A stretch of 64,000 nt of DNA from Paenibacillus sp. 1001270B_150601_E10 (GCF_015558675.1 NZ_JADMOL010000005.1:253874-317873), one strand, 5' to 3'. Positions 50,306 through 60,206 are shown, counted from the stretch's first letter. Translations and numbers: made by a program. The notes: generated by a model not told the origin, from the sequence alone.

Positions 50306-51181
50306 TTATCCTTTGACTGCACCCAGCGTCAGCCCCTGAACAAAGTATCGCTGCAAGAACGGATACAGCACCACGATCGGGAAGGAAGCCAGTACGACGG
50401 TTGCCATCTGAATCGATAGGGATGGCGGGATCGGAACTGTCGGATCTAGGTTGGAATAGATGTCCGCCTGTCCAACCAGCACGACCTGGCGCAGCAGAAT
50501 CTGGAGCGGCCACTTGTCTGGATCATTAAGATACAGAATCGCGGAGAAATATTGGTTCCAGTTCCCTACTGCATAGAATAGCGTAAACGTCGCAAGAATC
50601 GGAAGCGAGAGCGGCATAACGATGCGCCACAGAATACGCAGATCGCCGCAGCCATCAATGCGCGCCGATTCGATCAGCTCTTCAGGCAGCGATTCGAAGA
50701 AATCGCGCATAACCAGCATGTTAAAGGCGGATACAGCGCCAGGCAGAATCAATGCCCATAGCGAGTTGATCAAGCCTGTTCCTTTAACAACGAGGTATGT
50801 AGGAATCATTCCGCCGCCGAATAGCATGGTGAACAGCACCAAGAACATGATGACACGGCGTGCACTGAACTGCTGCCGCGAACACACATAGGCAAGCAAT
50901 GCCGTAACAATAACGTTAATAAAAGTACCGATCACCGTAATCCATACGGTATTTTTCAGCGACAAGAAGAAAACGCCTGTATCAAAAATATATTTATACG
51001 CCTCCGTCGTCCATTCAGAAGGCCATAGAATAAACTTGCCTGACAATGTTTCCTCCACCGTCGCGAAAGACATCGCGAATACGTGAATGATCGGCAGGAT
51101 CGTCACCAGTGCAAACAAGATAAGCAAGATGCCATTGATTGCGTTGAACCAACGATCTCCTATCGTTGCCCGTTTTATCAT
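50306..51181 (-). CDS. Carbohydrate ABC transporter permease, LplC-type
   Basis: The ATG at 51181 (MIKRATIGDRWFNAI) follows AAAGGAGCG; 291 residues. Six membrane helices and the inner-membrane EAA loop (ESLPEELIESARIDGCGDLRILWRIVMPLS, in parts) that docks on the ATPase. LplC/CUT1 permeases import oligosaccharides. Partner permease and binding lipoprotein lie upstream on the same strand. No ATPase gene is in the locus, as is usual where a shared MsmX-type ATPase serves many importers. Ends in YFVQGLTLGAVKG, the typical family terminus. Confidence 0.93.
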   Translation of the reverse strand: MIKRATIGDRWFNAINGILLILFALVTILPIIHVFAMSFATVEETLSGKFILWPSEWTTEAYKYIFDTGVFFLSLKNTVWITVIGTFINVIVTALLAYVCSRQQFSARRVIMFLVLFTMLFGGGMIPTYLVVKGTGLINSLWALILPGAVSAFNMLVMRDFFESLPEELIESARIDGCGDLRILWRIVMPLSLPILATFTLFYAVGNWNQYFSAILYLNDPDKWPLQILLRQVVLVGQADIYSNLDPTVPIPPSLSIQMATVVLASFPIVVLYPFLQRYFVQGLTLGAVKG

Positions 51182-51244
51182 CTTAATCGCTCCTTTCATG
51201 ATGCCCGTGTATCACATATGTGTGGAAAGGGTGCTTCTTGACGC

Positions 51245-52213
51245 TTAGAATACACCGCGCTCACCCATGCGTTTGGCCAGCTTATTCGCCCCGAATATCA
51301 GCACGAGACCAATAAGGCCTTTCATTAAGCCAACCGCCGTAGAGAAGCTGAAGTTGCTATTCACAACCCCCACCTGATACACATAGGTTTCAATGACTTC
51401 GCCTACCTCTCGGACAGAAGGATTCAGCATCAGGAAGACCTGCTCGAATCCAACATCAAGCACACTGCCTAAGCGAAGGATAAAGAGAACGACAATCGTG
51501 CTGCGGATGCCCGGAAGCGTAATATGCCAGATTTGACGGAAGCGAGAAGCTCCATCGATCTTAGCTGCTTCATAGAGCGCCGGATCAATGCTGGACAAGG
51601 CGGCCAGATAAATAATGGTCCCCCAGCCAGCTTCCTTCCAGATCACTTGAAGCACAAGCATGATTCGGAAGTTCTCGGGATTCGATAGGATGTTAATCGG
51701 GCCAAGCCCCATGTCTGCAAGCACCGAATTCATCGCGCCGTCGCTGCGGAAGATGAGATAGAAGATCCCGGCTACCACAACCCATGATAGAAAGTGAGGC
51801 ATATAGAATACGGTTTGAAGGATGCGCCGATACGCATTTTTGGATACTTCATATATCATGATGGCAAGAACAATGGGAATCGTAAATGCGAATACGATCT
51901 GATAGAAGCTAATAATCAACGTATTGACAAAAATGCGCCCAATGTCCGGATTTTCGAAGATACGATAAAAATGCTTAAGCCCTGCCCATTTGCTGTCCCA
52001 GATGCCAAGCATTAAGTTGTAATCTTTAAAGGCAATGATAACGCCAAGCATCGGCAAATATTTATAGATGAGAAAGAACAGAATTCCCGGCAGCGCCATC
52101 AACCATAAATATTTCTCGTTCCAAAACGTTTTCCAAATGCGACTCAAGCTGTTCTTCGGCTTTTTCTGCTTTTTCGCCGGAACAGACAAAGAGGTTGCTG
52201 CTTCAACGGACAT
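51245..52213 (-). CDS. Carbohydrate ABC transporter permease, LplB-type
   Basis: The ATG at 52213 (MSVEAATSLSVPAKK) is chosen for GGAGGTG six bases upstream. 322 residues: a basic cytoplasmic N terminus, six membrane helices and the EAA loop ALYEAAKIDGASRFRQIWHITLPGI. The start of the transmembrane part (YLWLMALPGILFFLIYKYLPMLG) and the MLNPSVREVGEVIETYVYQVG block are diagnostic of LplB-type permeases. It forms a heterodimer with the LplC-type permease 63 bases downstream. Confidence 0.94.
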   Translation of the reverse strand: MSVEAATSLSVPAKKQKKPKNSLSRIWKTFWNEKYLWLMALPGILFFLIYKYLPMLGVIIAFKDYNLMLGIWDSKWAGLKHFYRIFENPDIGRIFVNTLIISFYQIVFAFTIPIVLAIMIYEVSKNAYRRILQTVFYMPHFLSWVVVAGIFYLIFRSDGAMNSVLADMGLGPINILSNPENFRIMLVLQVIWKEAGWGTIIYLAALSSIDPALYEAAKIDGASRFRQIWHITLPGIRSTIVVLFILRLGSVLDVGFEQVFLMLNPSVREVGEVIETYVYQVGVVNSNFSFSTAVGLMKGLIGLVLIFGANKLAKRMGERGVF

Positions 52214-52313
52214 CTCTTCCACCTCCATTAAGTACGTTCACGCTCGGTGTATAAACATGAGCCCCAGCCTTAACCGTGTAAGACCAGGGCCATGACATGG
52301 AACCTAACGATGG

Positions 52314-53846
52314 TTACTGACCAAGACGCTTCTTGTACGCCTCGTTCATCTCTTGAATAATTTGCTCGCCGCCGCGGTTTTTCCACTCTTGAATGATCTT
52401 GTCATAATCATCTAATGGACGTTGGCCCGTTACGATCTTGTTCGTTTCATCCAATAGATATTGGCCGAGCTCTTTCCCCTTCTCTGCATTTGTTGGCGAA
52501 TAGAGACCTACAGACAGGTCCGCATAGGGCTCTCCCTCCATTGCCACCTTGAACGCTTCGTCTTTCAGACCCTTCGTTAATTCTGTATCGTCCGGGCTAA
52601 AGATCCATTCCCCTTCAGCCGAGTGGTTTGTGAGCAAGTATTTGCCTGGGCCTTCAGTTGCACCCTTCTCCGTTAGTACCTTCGTGCCATTATCAGCAGT
52701 ATGATGCTCACCCTCGATGCCCCATTGCATAAAGGTAGCGCCCTCTTCGCTCATCATGTCATCCAAGATGCTTAACAGCTTTCTAACCTTGTCTTCCTCT
52801 TTGCCAAGCGTGACCGGCATAACGAAGAATCCATAATAGCCAGCCGCCGTACCATTTCCTTTGTATCCATCTGCTGCTGTTAACGGAGGCATTGGAGCAA
52901 CTTTGAAGTTCGGATTTACAGAGAGAGCCTTATCCATACGAGCGGTTGTGTAAGCTGTATAGGCCCAGTTGCCAATAATACCGGCTTTGCCCGTTAAGAA
53001 ATCTTCCTCTGCCTGAGCGCCTTTCTTAATCGTATAGTCGGAGCTTACGAGACCATCCTGATAAGCCTTCATCATAAACTCAACTGACGCTTTGGCGTTT
53101 GGCATCAGGTAGCCGTGCTGAATGCCGCCATTGCCGTCATCATACCAGCCGGTGCGAAGCGCGCGGTTTGAACCGAACAGGCCGTTGGCGCCACTAAAAT
53201 CTCCATCAAGCGCATAGCCGTAAGTATCCTTCTTGCCGTTGCCGTCTGGATCATTGTTAGAGAACGCTTTCATAACTTCGTAAAGCTCATCATAGGTGGT
53301 TGGCATCTTCATACCCAGCTTATCCAACCAGTCTTGGCGAATCGCCATCGCATGGAACGGAATACCTCTTAAACGCGGAATGCCATAGATGTGTCCGTCT
53401 GTCGTAAGGGTATCCCATACGCTTTGTGGAATCTTGCTAAGGTTCGGATAATCCTTGATATAGTCTTCTAATGGAAGGAACATGCCGTTCTGCACCCAGT
53501 TGAAGTAGCTTGGCGACGTATCTTCTAGCAGCATAAGATCAGGCATGTCGCCGGATGCAACCGTTACGCCTACTTTATTGTTGTAATCTCCAGCCGCGAC
53601 CGGAATATATTTATATTCGATGTTATAGCGTTCTTCAATTGCTTTTATTCCTGAGCTGTTCGTTGTTGGCGGTGCTGCACCGTACAGGATGTTCATCGCG
53701 CTTACAGAGTATTTCTTTTCAGAAGATGTCGAGGTGTCTGAGTTGTTGCCTTGAGATTCAGAAGAGCTGCCAGAACCTGAACCGCACGCGGATAACAGGC
53801 CAATCGCCATGGTGCATGCGAGCAGCAGGGCCATCATTTTTTTCAT
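52314..53846 (-). CDS. Sugar-binding lipoprotein, LplA-type (solute-binding protein)
   Basis: 510 residues. Lipoprotein signal 1-20 with lipobox LSAC, so Cys21 would be lipidated and the protein held on the outer face of the membrane. A Ser/Gly-rich tether (22-45) is followed by an extracellular solute-binding domain (GVTVASGDMPDLMLLED; LEDYIKDYPNLSKIPQSVWD; PRLRGIPFHAMAIRQDWLDKLGMK). First gene of the binding protein-permease-permease unit. The large size is typical of binding proteins for complex oligosaccharides. Probably works with the lyase at 45796. Confidence 0.93.
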   Translation of the reverse strand: MKKMMALLLACTMAIGLLSACGSGSGSSSESQGNNSDTSTSSEKKYSVSAMNILYGAAPPTTNSSGIKAIEERYNIEYKYIPVAAGDYNNKVGVTVASGDMPDLMLLEDTSPSYFNWVQNGMFLPLEDYIKDYPNLSKIPQSVWDTLTTDGHIYGIPRLRGIPFHAMAIRQDWLDKLGMKMPTTYDELYEVMKAFSNNDPDGNGKKDTYGYALDGDFSGANGLFGSNRALRTGWYDDGNGGIQHGYLMPNAKASVEFMMKAYQDGLVSSDYTIKKGAQAEEDFLTGKAGIIGNWAYTAYTTARMDKALSVNPNFKVAPMPPLTAADGYKGNGTAAGYYGFFVMPVTLGKEEDKVRKLLSILDDMMSEEGATFMQWGIEGEHHTADNGTKVLTEKGATEGPGKYLLTNHSAEGEWIFSPDDTELTKGLKDEAFKVAMEGEPYADLSVGLYSPTNAEKGKELGQYLLDETNKIVTGQRPLDDYDKIIQEWKNRGGEQIIQEMNEAYKKRLGQ

Positions 53847-54110
53847 GAATACAACCTCCCCATGATTTTTTCTCTTTGATTCAAATGCGTTTGATCGAAA
53901 AAAACATCATACTCTAAAAGGTTAAGCCTATGTTTCCTGCTAGTGCATGGATTGTCTTGCCAAGCACCTCCCTTGCCATCATCATACCTAGCATCACGAT
54001 GAATCGAAAACGTTCACTTTTTGATGCTCATCTTTTGCAGGCTCCTTTTAGCTGCAAAACTTGATACACATACCTGCAACGCCTTATGGCGCAAGGGTTC
54101 TGATGATTTG

Positions 54111-54150
54111 TTTGACCATCTTTGACTTTTCAAAACTTTTGCGATATGAT
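54111..54150 (+). promoter_or_regulatory. clpP promoter with CtsR operator
   Basis: TTTGACC-ATC-TTTGACT (54111-54127) is the CtsR heptad direct repeat, read on this strand as TTTGACY-N3-TTTGACY. It overlaps the -35 TTGACT (54122-54127), which is followed by 17 bases and -10 TATGAT (54145-54150). So clpP is repressed by CtsR and heat/stress induced. The rest of the gap from 53847 shows no gene. Confidence 0.9.
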
Positions 54151-54254
54151 GTTATCAGCAACAAAAAGAAGACCTATTTTATTACATGAAGCACCGTTTA
54201 AACTAGGCGTAAATGGTGTATATTTTAGCTATTGGAGCATAGGAGGGGTTATAC

Positions 54255-54833
54255 GTGAGTGTAGTACCTATGGTTGTCGAGCAGACGAATCGCGGGGAGC
54301 GAGCTTATGACATTTATTCTCGCTTGCTGAAAGACCGTATTATTTTCTTGGGTTCACCGGTTAATGATGTTGTGGCGAATTCCATTATCGCACAACTTTT
54401 GTTCTTAGCTGCGGATGACCCGGATAAGGATATTTCGCTTTACATTAACAGCCCGGGCGGATCGATTACGGCCGGAATGGCGATCTTTGATACAATGCAG
54501 CACATTAAGCCTGATGTATCAACCATCTGTGTAGGGATGGCAGCTTCGATGGGAGCCTTCCTCCTGAATGCGGGGGCAAAGGGCAAACGCTACGCGCTGC
54601 CGAACAGTGAGGTTATGATTCACCAGCCGCTTGGCGGAGCTGAAGGTCAAGCGAGCGATATCGAGATTCGTGCCCGCCGTATCCTGAAGATGCGCGATCA
54701 CTTGAACCGTATCTTGTCCGAGCGCACAGGCCAGCCGCTTGAAGTGATTGAGCGCGATACAGACCGCGACAACTTCATGACAGCTTATGAGGCTCAAGCT
54801 TACGGATTAATCGACAAAGTATTAGAGAAATAA
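54255..54833 (+). CDS. clpP: ATP-dependent Clp protease proteolytic subunit
   Basis: 192 residues with catalytic triad Ser98 (GMAASMGAF), His123 (MIHQPLGG) and Asp172 (DTDRDNFM), the standard numbering. The short propeptide [25 protein letters not shown] is followed by the conserved core. GGAGGGG precedes the start at 54255. ClpP forms a tetradecameric chamber fed by ClpX or ClpC and degrades tmRNA-tagged proteins among others. It stands alone within a sugar-utilisation locus, an unusual neighbourhood. Confidence 0.98.
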   Translation: MSVVPMVVEQTNRGERAYDIYSRLLKDRIIFLGSPVNDVVANSIIAQLLFLAADDPDKDISLYINSPGGSITAGMAIFDTMQHIKPDVSTICVGMAASMGAFLLNAGAKGKRYALPNSEVMIHQPLGGAEGQASDIEIRARRILKMRDHLNRILSERTGQPLEVIERDTDRDNFMTAYEAQAYGLIDKVLEK

Positions 54834-54865
54834 TCGTATGTTTCCTTATAACAACATACACACAT

Positions 54866-54895
54866 AAAAGAGGACCATTACGGTCCTCTTTTTCC
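54866..54895 (+). terminator. Terminator of clpP
   Basis: AAGAGGACC (54868-54876) pairs exactly with GGTCCTCTT (54882-54890) with loop ATTAC and a T5 tail. Confidence 0.9.
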
Positions 54896-55033
54896 ATAGA
54901 ATAAAGGATCAATTTAGGTAAGACTAAATCACGATATCTACATAAAAAGTAATCTGTCTTCACAGTCGCTCATCTTCATTAAATGCTTCAATGGAAACTC
55001 CCCCATGTTAACAATTGGTAGCTCCCTGTTATA

Positions 55034-55068
55034 CAAAAAAAACCGCATCGTTTCACGAGACGATGCGG
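55034..55068 (-). terminator. Strong terminator hairpin
   Basis: CCGCATCGT (55043-55051) pairs exactly with ACGATGCGG (55060-55068), and an 8-base T tail follows in the minus direction. It lies about 220 bases past the AraC stop. Nothing else is clear in the gap 54896-55285. Confidence 0.75.
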
Positions 55069-55285
55069 CCAAATATATGTTCTAGGGGTAAACTGTAAAA
55101 CCATGAGAAAGATGAAACGGATTCCTTGTGCATCGGATGCTATATCCTGTCCAAGGTCATGAAGTTTAAGCGGCAGCCCTCCTTGCAATTCATGATCTGT
55201 CATTCGGTCCACTATCAGAATAACGCGTTTTTCTTAAAGTAAACTGAGAGAAACCTTAAAAACAGATAAAATGATTGAAAGCTGC

Positions 55286-57592
55286 CTATTCATCCGCGTT
55301 GTCTGATTCTTCTCCATCCTCAACGTTCATTCCGGCATTTTTCCGGTATTGCCCAGGTGTTACACCCATTTCTTTTTTGAATTTACGGATAAAGTTCGGT
55401 GCATCGTGGTAGCCGACCTGCGTAATGATCTCTTTTAGCGGTTGGTCTGTTGTCGTGATCAGACGAATAACCTCATTCATCCGCAGATGCCATACATATT
55501 GGGAGAACGTCTCGCCCGTCTTTTCCTTAATGGAACGACTAAGATAAGAGACGGATACGCGGAACTCTTCAGCCAGCTGCTCCAAGCTTAAGGAGTATTC
55601 TGCATAGTGCTGGTCGATATAATAGATAACCTCATCAAGCAGGGTGCGCTGCTCCGTCTCTTCGATCTTCTCCATTTGATTACAAATATAGACTGACAGC
55701 TCGCCAAGCTTCAGTTCCAGCTCTTCCAAGGATTCATACTGTGAAATATCCGGCAAGTACTGCGCCGCATCCTGAATGCCTAGATCCGATGCCGTTCTCA
55801 TGACCGTATTAATAATATCGAAACTCATGCTGCGAAGCAGAGCAATCGACAGCTGCTGCTCCTTGAGCTCATCAAACATCGAATGAAGCGTGTCCATTGC
55901 AACCTTGGCATTTCCCTGCTTCAAGGATTGCGTCAACTTCAGCAGCCCATCCTTCGGTATCCAGAAGTTCTGTTCTGGGCGAACCGAAATAGTATCGAAG
56001 AAGGTCACGCTTCCTTTACCGTGAATCATCCGATATTCAAGCGCAGTAGCGGCCTCGATATAGGATTGGTTCAATTGTTCCAAGGTTGTATAGCTGCTGC
56101 CTACTCCAATGGACAAGATTAAGGAGGAGTTCTCCCGAATCATCATGTATACATCGTTGATGACGCGTTCCATCTGGGCTTGAATGCTGATGGATTCATC
56201 ACGTACCATATTGATGATCAGCGCCATCTGATCTCTCTTAGCCAGCTCCACGCCATAAAGGTGAATCTGCCGTTCTGGCATCTCTACTTCTGTCAGCATC
56301 TGAATCATATACTCTCGATCCTGAACGGAATATGGCTGATCCGGCGCTTCTTCCCATGCGATCATTGCTACGAAAATGTGCGTGCCATTCAAAGTAAGGC
56401 CCAGCATCTTGAACAATTGGTCGGCTTCCTCATCATTTGGCGCCCCTCGCCGCAGCAGGGTCATGAGATACTGGTTCCGTACGTAAGGCTCTTGAATATC
56501 CACACGATCACTGTAAATGGACAGCGTATTTTTAATCCAATCGAATTCCGTCTGTCCTTTGATGTGCTCAGCATCTACAAGTTCGTTTTTCTTCTTCACG
56601 AATTGAAGCAGATCATGAATCGGATGATACTGACGCTTGGCCACGTATACCGCTAACAATGCACCGCCAAGAATAACGATGGTGGCTGCAAGCCAGATGT
56701 AGGACTTGATATGCTGCACACGATCAAAAAATTGATCGCTTGGCAGCGAAGCAACGTAGGTCCAGCCGTTTGTCTCTGACTTGACGACGACAACCGAATG
56801 GCTTTCCTGATTGACTTTAATGTTGTGTGTCCCTTCGCCAAGCTTTGCAAGCTCCTGCAGATTCATATCATTCTCGCGGTTGCCATGACTTCTGGAAGCA
56901 ATAAGCATTCCTTCATGATCGAAGATGTACACCCTGCCTTGGAACTGCTTCAGAATCGGATCCATCAGGCTGGAGAATACCGACTCCTCCATAAAGAACA
57001 TGACTGTACCATGTGCGGATGCCGTATCATTAGGAGGGATAGGCACAAGATACACGAGCATTGAGCTTGTATCATATCCATTGATGACAACCTTATCTAC
57101 AGGGCGGATAACCGGCTGCTTGATCTCATTAATATCCTGCTTGAACTGCTCAATACTCCAATTATTGAATTGATAGACTTGTCCAAGCAGTGTATGGATA
57201 TCGGTTACACCACGCGATGAGTAGACCCCACTGTCGCCATGATAATAAAGAAACAGCTCCGATATAATGGAGTTGCTTGCTTTATATTTCCGCAGTGCAT
57301 TGGTAGCTTCCATCGAATAATAAGGATCATGCACCATGTACGGCGTCAGCTGCTCGTCATAGGTAATCCGTGATGCAATATCATACAGCTCCGACATACG
57401 CGTATCCATAATGTTGCGGCTTTGCTTCAGCTGATTAATATTCGCAAGCTCAATCTCTTCACGCAGTGCCGTTACGGAGTTGTTATAGATAACACTTGTA
57501 AGGACAATCAGTGGTATTAGTGAGATCAGTAAATAGGATAACAAGTATCGGATGAACAACTTCGATTTCAACAGGTCCCATTTCAATCTCAT
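55286..57592 (-). CDS. Membrane-bound AraC-family regulator with Cache-type sensor (copy 2)
   Basis: The ATG at 57592 (MRLKWDLLKSKLFIRYLL) follows TGGAGGGATC; the open frame upstream is not conserved in kind. 768 residues with membrane helices at about 13-35 and 300-322 (YIWLAATIVILGGALLAVYVA), a Cache-like sensor between (MFFMEESVFSSLMDPILKQF; YIFDHEGMLIASRS), a cytoplasmic linker, and an AraC domain at about 655-750 (LEQLAEEFRVSVSYLSRSIKEKTGE; DQPLKEIITQVGYHDAPNFIRKF; MGVTPGQYRKN). Same architecture as the regulator at 47847 but well diverged. It may control the lipoprotein-permease unit from across clpP, or a distant target. Confidence 0.9.
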   Translation of the reverse strand: MRLKWDLLKSKLFIRYLLSYLLISLIPLIVLTSVIYNNSVTALREEIELANINQLKQSRNIMDTRMSELYDIASRITYDEQLTPYMVHDPYYSMEATNALRKYKASNSIISELFLYYHGDSGVYSSRGVTDIHTLLGQVYQFNNWSIEQFKQDINEIKQPVIRPVDKVVINGYDTSSMLVYLVPIPPNDTASAHGTVMFFMEESVFSSLMDPILKQFQGRVYIFDHEGMLIASRSHGNRENDMNLQELAKLGEGTHNIKVNQESHSVVVVKSETNGWTYVASLPSDQFFDRVQHIKSYIWLAATIVILGGALLAVYVAKRQYHPIHDLLQFVKKKNELVDAEHIKGQTEFDWIKNTLSIYSDRVDIQEPYVRNQYLMTLLRRGAPNDEEADQLFKMLGLTLNGTHIFVAMIAWEEAPDQPYSVQDREYMIQMLTEVEMPERQIHLYGVELAKRDQMALIINMVRDESISIQAQMERVINDVYMMIRENSSLILSIGVGSSYTTLEQLNQSYIEAATALEYRMIHGKGSVTFFDTISVRPEQNFWIPKDGLLKLTQSLKQGNAKVAMDTLHSMFDELKEQQLSIALLRSMSFDIINTVMRTASDLGIQDAAQYLPDISQYESLEELELKLGELSVYICNQMEKIEETEQRTLLDEVIYYIDQHYAEYSLSLEQLAEEFRVSVSYLSRSIKEKTGETFSQYVWHLRMNEVIRLITTTDQPLKEIITQVGYHDAPNFIRKFKKEMGVTPGQYRKNAGMNVEDGEESDNADE

Positions 57593-57731
57593 TTGATCCC
57601 TCCAGATAATAATAAATAGCATGATGCATGCATAAAAGTGTCTCGTTCTAATAAACCACAAAGTCCCGTCCCTCATTCATGCTGCCTTGATCGGCAGAAT
57701 CATGGTTCTTTGAGGAACGGGACTCATTCAT

Positions 57732-58745
57732 CTAAGACCAGTTAAATACCGCTTTGCGTTCACCGACAACGAGGCCGCCATCGTTATAGATCGTATTCGG
57801 AACGACCTCATATAAGCGGTCAATCGTTTCTTGATTATCGTAGCCGATTCGCTCTAGGATCGTAGCTATGATAACAGGCCATACCGCTTCGGAGCCATCC
57901 GATACTTTCAGGGAGATACCGATTCTCTCCTTGCGAAGTCCGATTCCATATACCCCTTTCGCACCGCCCTTAGCAACGATGTTTGGATCCTTAAGCAGAG
58001 CAGAGCAAACGAATTTGCGATCCGCAATCATATTCGGATTCTCATTCATGCGCTGTGCAATTTTGGCGGCAGCTTTGCGTGTCGTTTCATCTTGAATCAT
58101 ATCTGGATTGGCAAGCTTCAAGTAGGCAAGCGCGATACGGTTCAGTGGCAGTGTGTGAACAGGAAGTCCACAGCCGTCAATGCCGATGCCAATCTTCTCT
58201 ACTGGAACTTCCGCAAGTTCTGCTAAAGATTGAATAATTTCTTGCTGAATCGGATGAGACAGCTCATAGTATGTGGATTCGTCCCAGCCCATATGCTTTG
58301 CTAATGCAATAAGTCCCATGTGCTTACCGGAGCAGTTATGGAAGATTCTTCTCTTCTCCTCGCGGTTGCGCAGACGCTCTGCCTTCGCATCCTCATTCAG
58401 TGGGTATGTCGCACAGCAATAGAGCTGTTCCTCTCGAATCCCCGTCTTCTTCGCAATGGATAGAAGCGCCTCAATGTGATAGTCTTCCCCGCGATGAGAG
58501 GCAGCAAACAACGCGGTTTCCGCACTCGTCAAACCATATACCTCATCCACATTACGCTTCATAGCCGGAAGAGCTTGAAACGGCTTTGCCGCAGAGCGAA
58601 GATAGGTTTCATGGTCGGGATTGCCGACTTGATGAATGACTTCGCCTTTATCATTCACGACTGTAATGGCACCGTAATGGATATTCTCCAGAATCCCTTC
58701 ACGGTATTCTTGAACTAGTACTTCGAATCCGTCATAAGCTTTCAT
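57732..58745 (-). CDS. L-asparaginase, Rhizobium etli ReAV-like family
   Basis: 337 residues of the asparaginase II (PF06089) type, unrelated to the E. coli enzymes. The serine-hydrolase SxxK pair is Ser51-Lys54 (RSAAKPFQALP). Cys138 and Lys141 (NCSGKHMG) and Cys192 (DGCGLPVH) match the zinc site of the Rhizobium enzyme ReAV in both identity and spacing. It hydrolyses asparagine to aspartate and ammonia. No signal peptide, so cytoplasmic. Monocistronic; the promoter should lie in the A/T-rich stretch 58850-59090. Confidence 0.92.
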   Translation of the reverse strand: MKAYDGFEVLVQEYREGILENIHYGAITVVNDKGEVIHQVGNPDHETYLRSAAKPFQALPAMKRNVDEVYGLTSAETALFAASHRGEDYHIEALLSIAKKTGIREEQLYCCATYPLNEDAKAERLRNREEKRRIFHNCSGKHMGLIALAKHMGWDESTYYELSHPIQQEIIQSLAELAEVPVEKIGIGIDGCGLPVHTLPLNRIALAYLKLANPDMIQDETTRKAAAKIAQRMNENPNMIADRKFVCSALLKDPNIVAKGGAKGVYGIGLRKERIGISLKVSDGSEAVWPVIIATILERIGYDNQETIDRLYEVVPNTIYNDGGLVVGERKAVFNWS

Positions 58746-59104
58746 TGTTCAGCACTCCTTGTTTATCCTCTAGCAAAAGACCTTTGTCTTTCGCGATACT
58801 GGAATACGTTAGAATCAGCAGCTGCTTTTTCGCAGATGTAACCGCTTGCACAAACCCTTTATTTTACAACCTAGGGATGTCTTCAATAATCTTACATTTA
58901 AATGCTAAAATGTCACATGAAATCGTGTTTTTATCCAATTTCTACTTTGCATTTTAACAAATTTATCACTTTTTTTCTATCCCAATTGTTACATTTCACA
59001 ATTAAATCTTTAATAATGTAAGAAAAAGTGCACATATATAGAAATATGCCGAGTAAACGGAAGTGATTTTGTATTTTATTCCTTCCCATTTGCTTCAGCT
59101 ATGC
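58746..59104. other. Intergenic stretch, about 360 bases
   Basis: Very A/T-rich between 58850 and 59060. It should hold the asparaginase promoter on the minus strand, but several TTG...TATAAA-like candidates exist and none is decisive. No gene or structured RNA is seen. Confidence 0.4.
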
Positions 59105-59152
59105 AAAAAAAGCGCCTAGAAGCTGTTTGCAACAACTTATAGGCGCTTTTTC
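59105..59152 (-). terminator. Terminator of potABCD
   Basis: AAAGCGCCTA (59109-59118) pairs exactly with TAGGCGCTTT (59140-59149), with A and T runs. It lies eight bases past the potD stop. Confidence 0.85.
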
Positions 59153-59159
59153 TCATCTA

Positions 59160-60206
59160 TTAACGTCCGCTCTTCAGTTCCGTCCAGAAGCGATCGTACA
59201 TTTGAATCTTGTCACCCACATCAAGGAGCCACTCTGTGCGTGCAAGCTCTTCATCTGTAAGGTTGATCATGTGGTTGTTATTGTATTCTTCGCTTTGATA
59301 CTGCTTCGCTTCCGTTACAGGATTGCTGTATCCGATCGACTCATAGTTCTTCGCAGAATTTTGAGGATCAAGCATGAAGTTGATAAACTTCTCTGCAAGG
59401 GCTTTGTTCTTCGCACCCTTTGGAATCGCATAGTTATCCGACCAGATGGTGCTGCCATCCTCAGGAATGACAAATTCGATATCAGGGTTCTCTGCCTGTG
59501 TAAATGCAGCGTCCCCAGACCACATCATTGCAATCCAGCCCTCTTCCGCGATCATCTTCTGTTTGATGCTGTCTGTATCAAATGCAAGGACATTAGGTAC
59601 AAGTGTACGCAAGTCATCTACTGCTGCTGCAATATCCGCATCGTTTGTGGAGCTGTTGGACTTGCCTGCTTTTTTCAAGGACATCCCGATCACTTCACGG
59701 TTGTCGTCGAGCAGAAGGACTTTGCCTTTATATTTTTCATTCCAAAGATCTTCCCAATGCTTAGGCGCTTCGGTAACGTACTTCTTGTTGTACGCAATAC
59801 CCGTCACACCGCTGGTATAGATAATGGAATATTTATTGTCTGGATCATACTCTGGATTCTTGAAACGGTCTGTTACGTATTGAAAGTTCGGAATGTTATT
59901 CAAATCAAGCGGCTCAAGCAGGTCTTGCTTGATCATGCTTGCCACCATGTAGTCCGATGGTTGAATAAGATCATAGTCTGCTCCGCCAGCTTTCAGCTTG
60001 GCAAGCAGCTCTTCGTTGTTTGCGAAGTTCGTGTAGTTGACCTTCACATTGTTCTCTTCCTCGAACTTTTTGATCATATCTTCGTCAAAGTTATCTACCC
60101 AGCTGTACAAGTTCAGCGTTTCTTTCCCGCTGTTAGAACAGCCTGCGAGCAGCGTGAGCGCAAACAACCCTGTCAATACGACAGCAAACCATTTCTTTTT
60201 GTTCAA
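59160..60206 (-). CDS. potD: Spermidine/putrescine-binding lipoprotein PotD
   Basis: 348 residues. Lipoprotein signal with lipobox LAGC (Cys23). The mature protein starts with LNLYSWVDNFDEDMIKKFEEE, the PotD/PotF hallmark; the family aromatic and acidic ligand residues lie in QPSDYMVASMIKQ, YTSGVTGIAYNKK and WSGDAAFTQ. It binds polyamine outside the membrane and delivers it to PotBC. Last gene of the operon, 64 bases after potC. Confidence 0.95.
   Translation of the reverse strand: MNKKKWFAVVLTGLFALTLLAGCSNSGKETLNLYSWVDNFDEDMIKKFEEENNVKVNYTNFANNEELLAKLKAGGADYDLIQPSDYMVASMIKQDLLEPLDLNNIPNFQYVTDRFKNPEYDPDNKYSIIYTSGVTGIAYNKKYVTEAPKHWEDLWNEKYKGKVLLLDDNREVIGMSLKKAGKSNSSTNDADIAAAVDDLRTLVPNVLAFDTDSIKQKMIAEEGWIAMMWSGDAAFTQAENPDIEFVIPEDGSTIWSDNYAIPKGAKNKALAEKFINFMLDPQNSAKNYESIGYSNPVTEAKQYQSEEYNNNHMINLTDEELARTEWLLDVGDKIQMYDRFWTELKSGR

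Noticed and set aside
54000-54020. Second cre-like site (CGAAAACGTTCACT) upstream of the sugar-binding lipoprotein gene
   Set aside because: Two mismatches to the consensus at conserved ends; too weak to list as a site.
54988-55212. Possible 74-aa protein on the minus strand after the second AraC gene
   Set aside because: The strong terminator at 55034-55068 lies inside the frame and there is no ribosome site. At most a decayed fragment.
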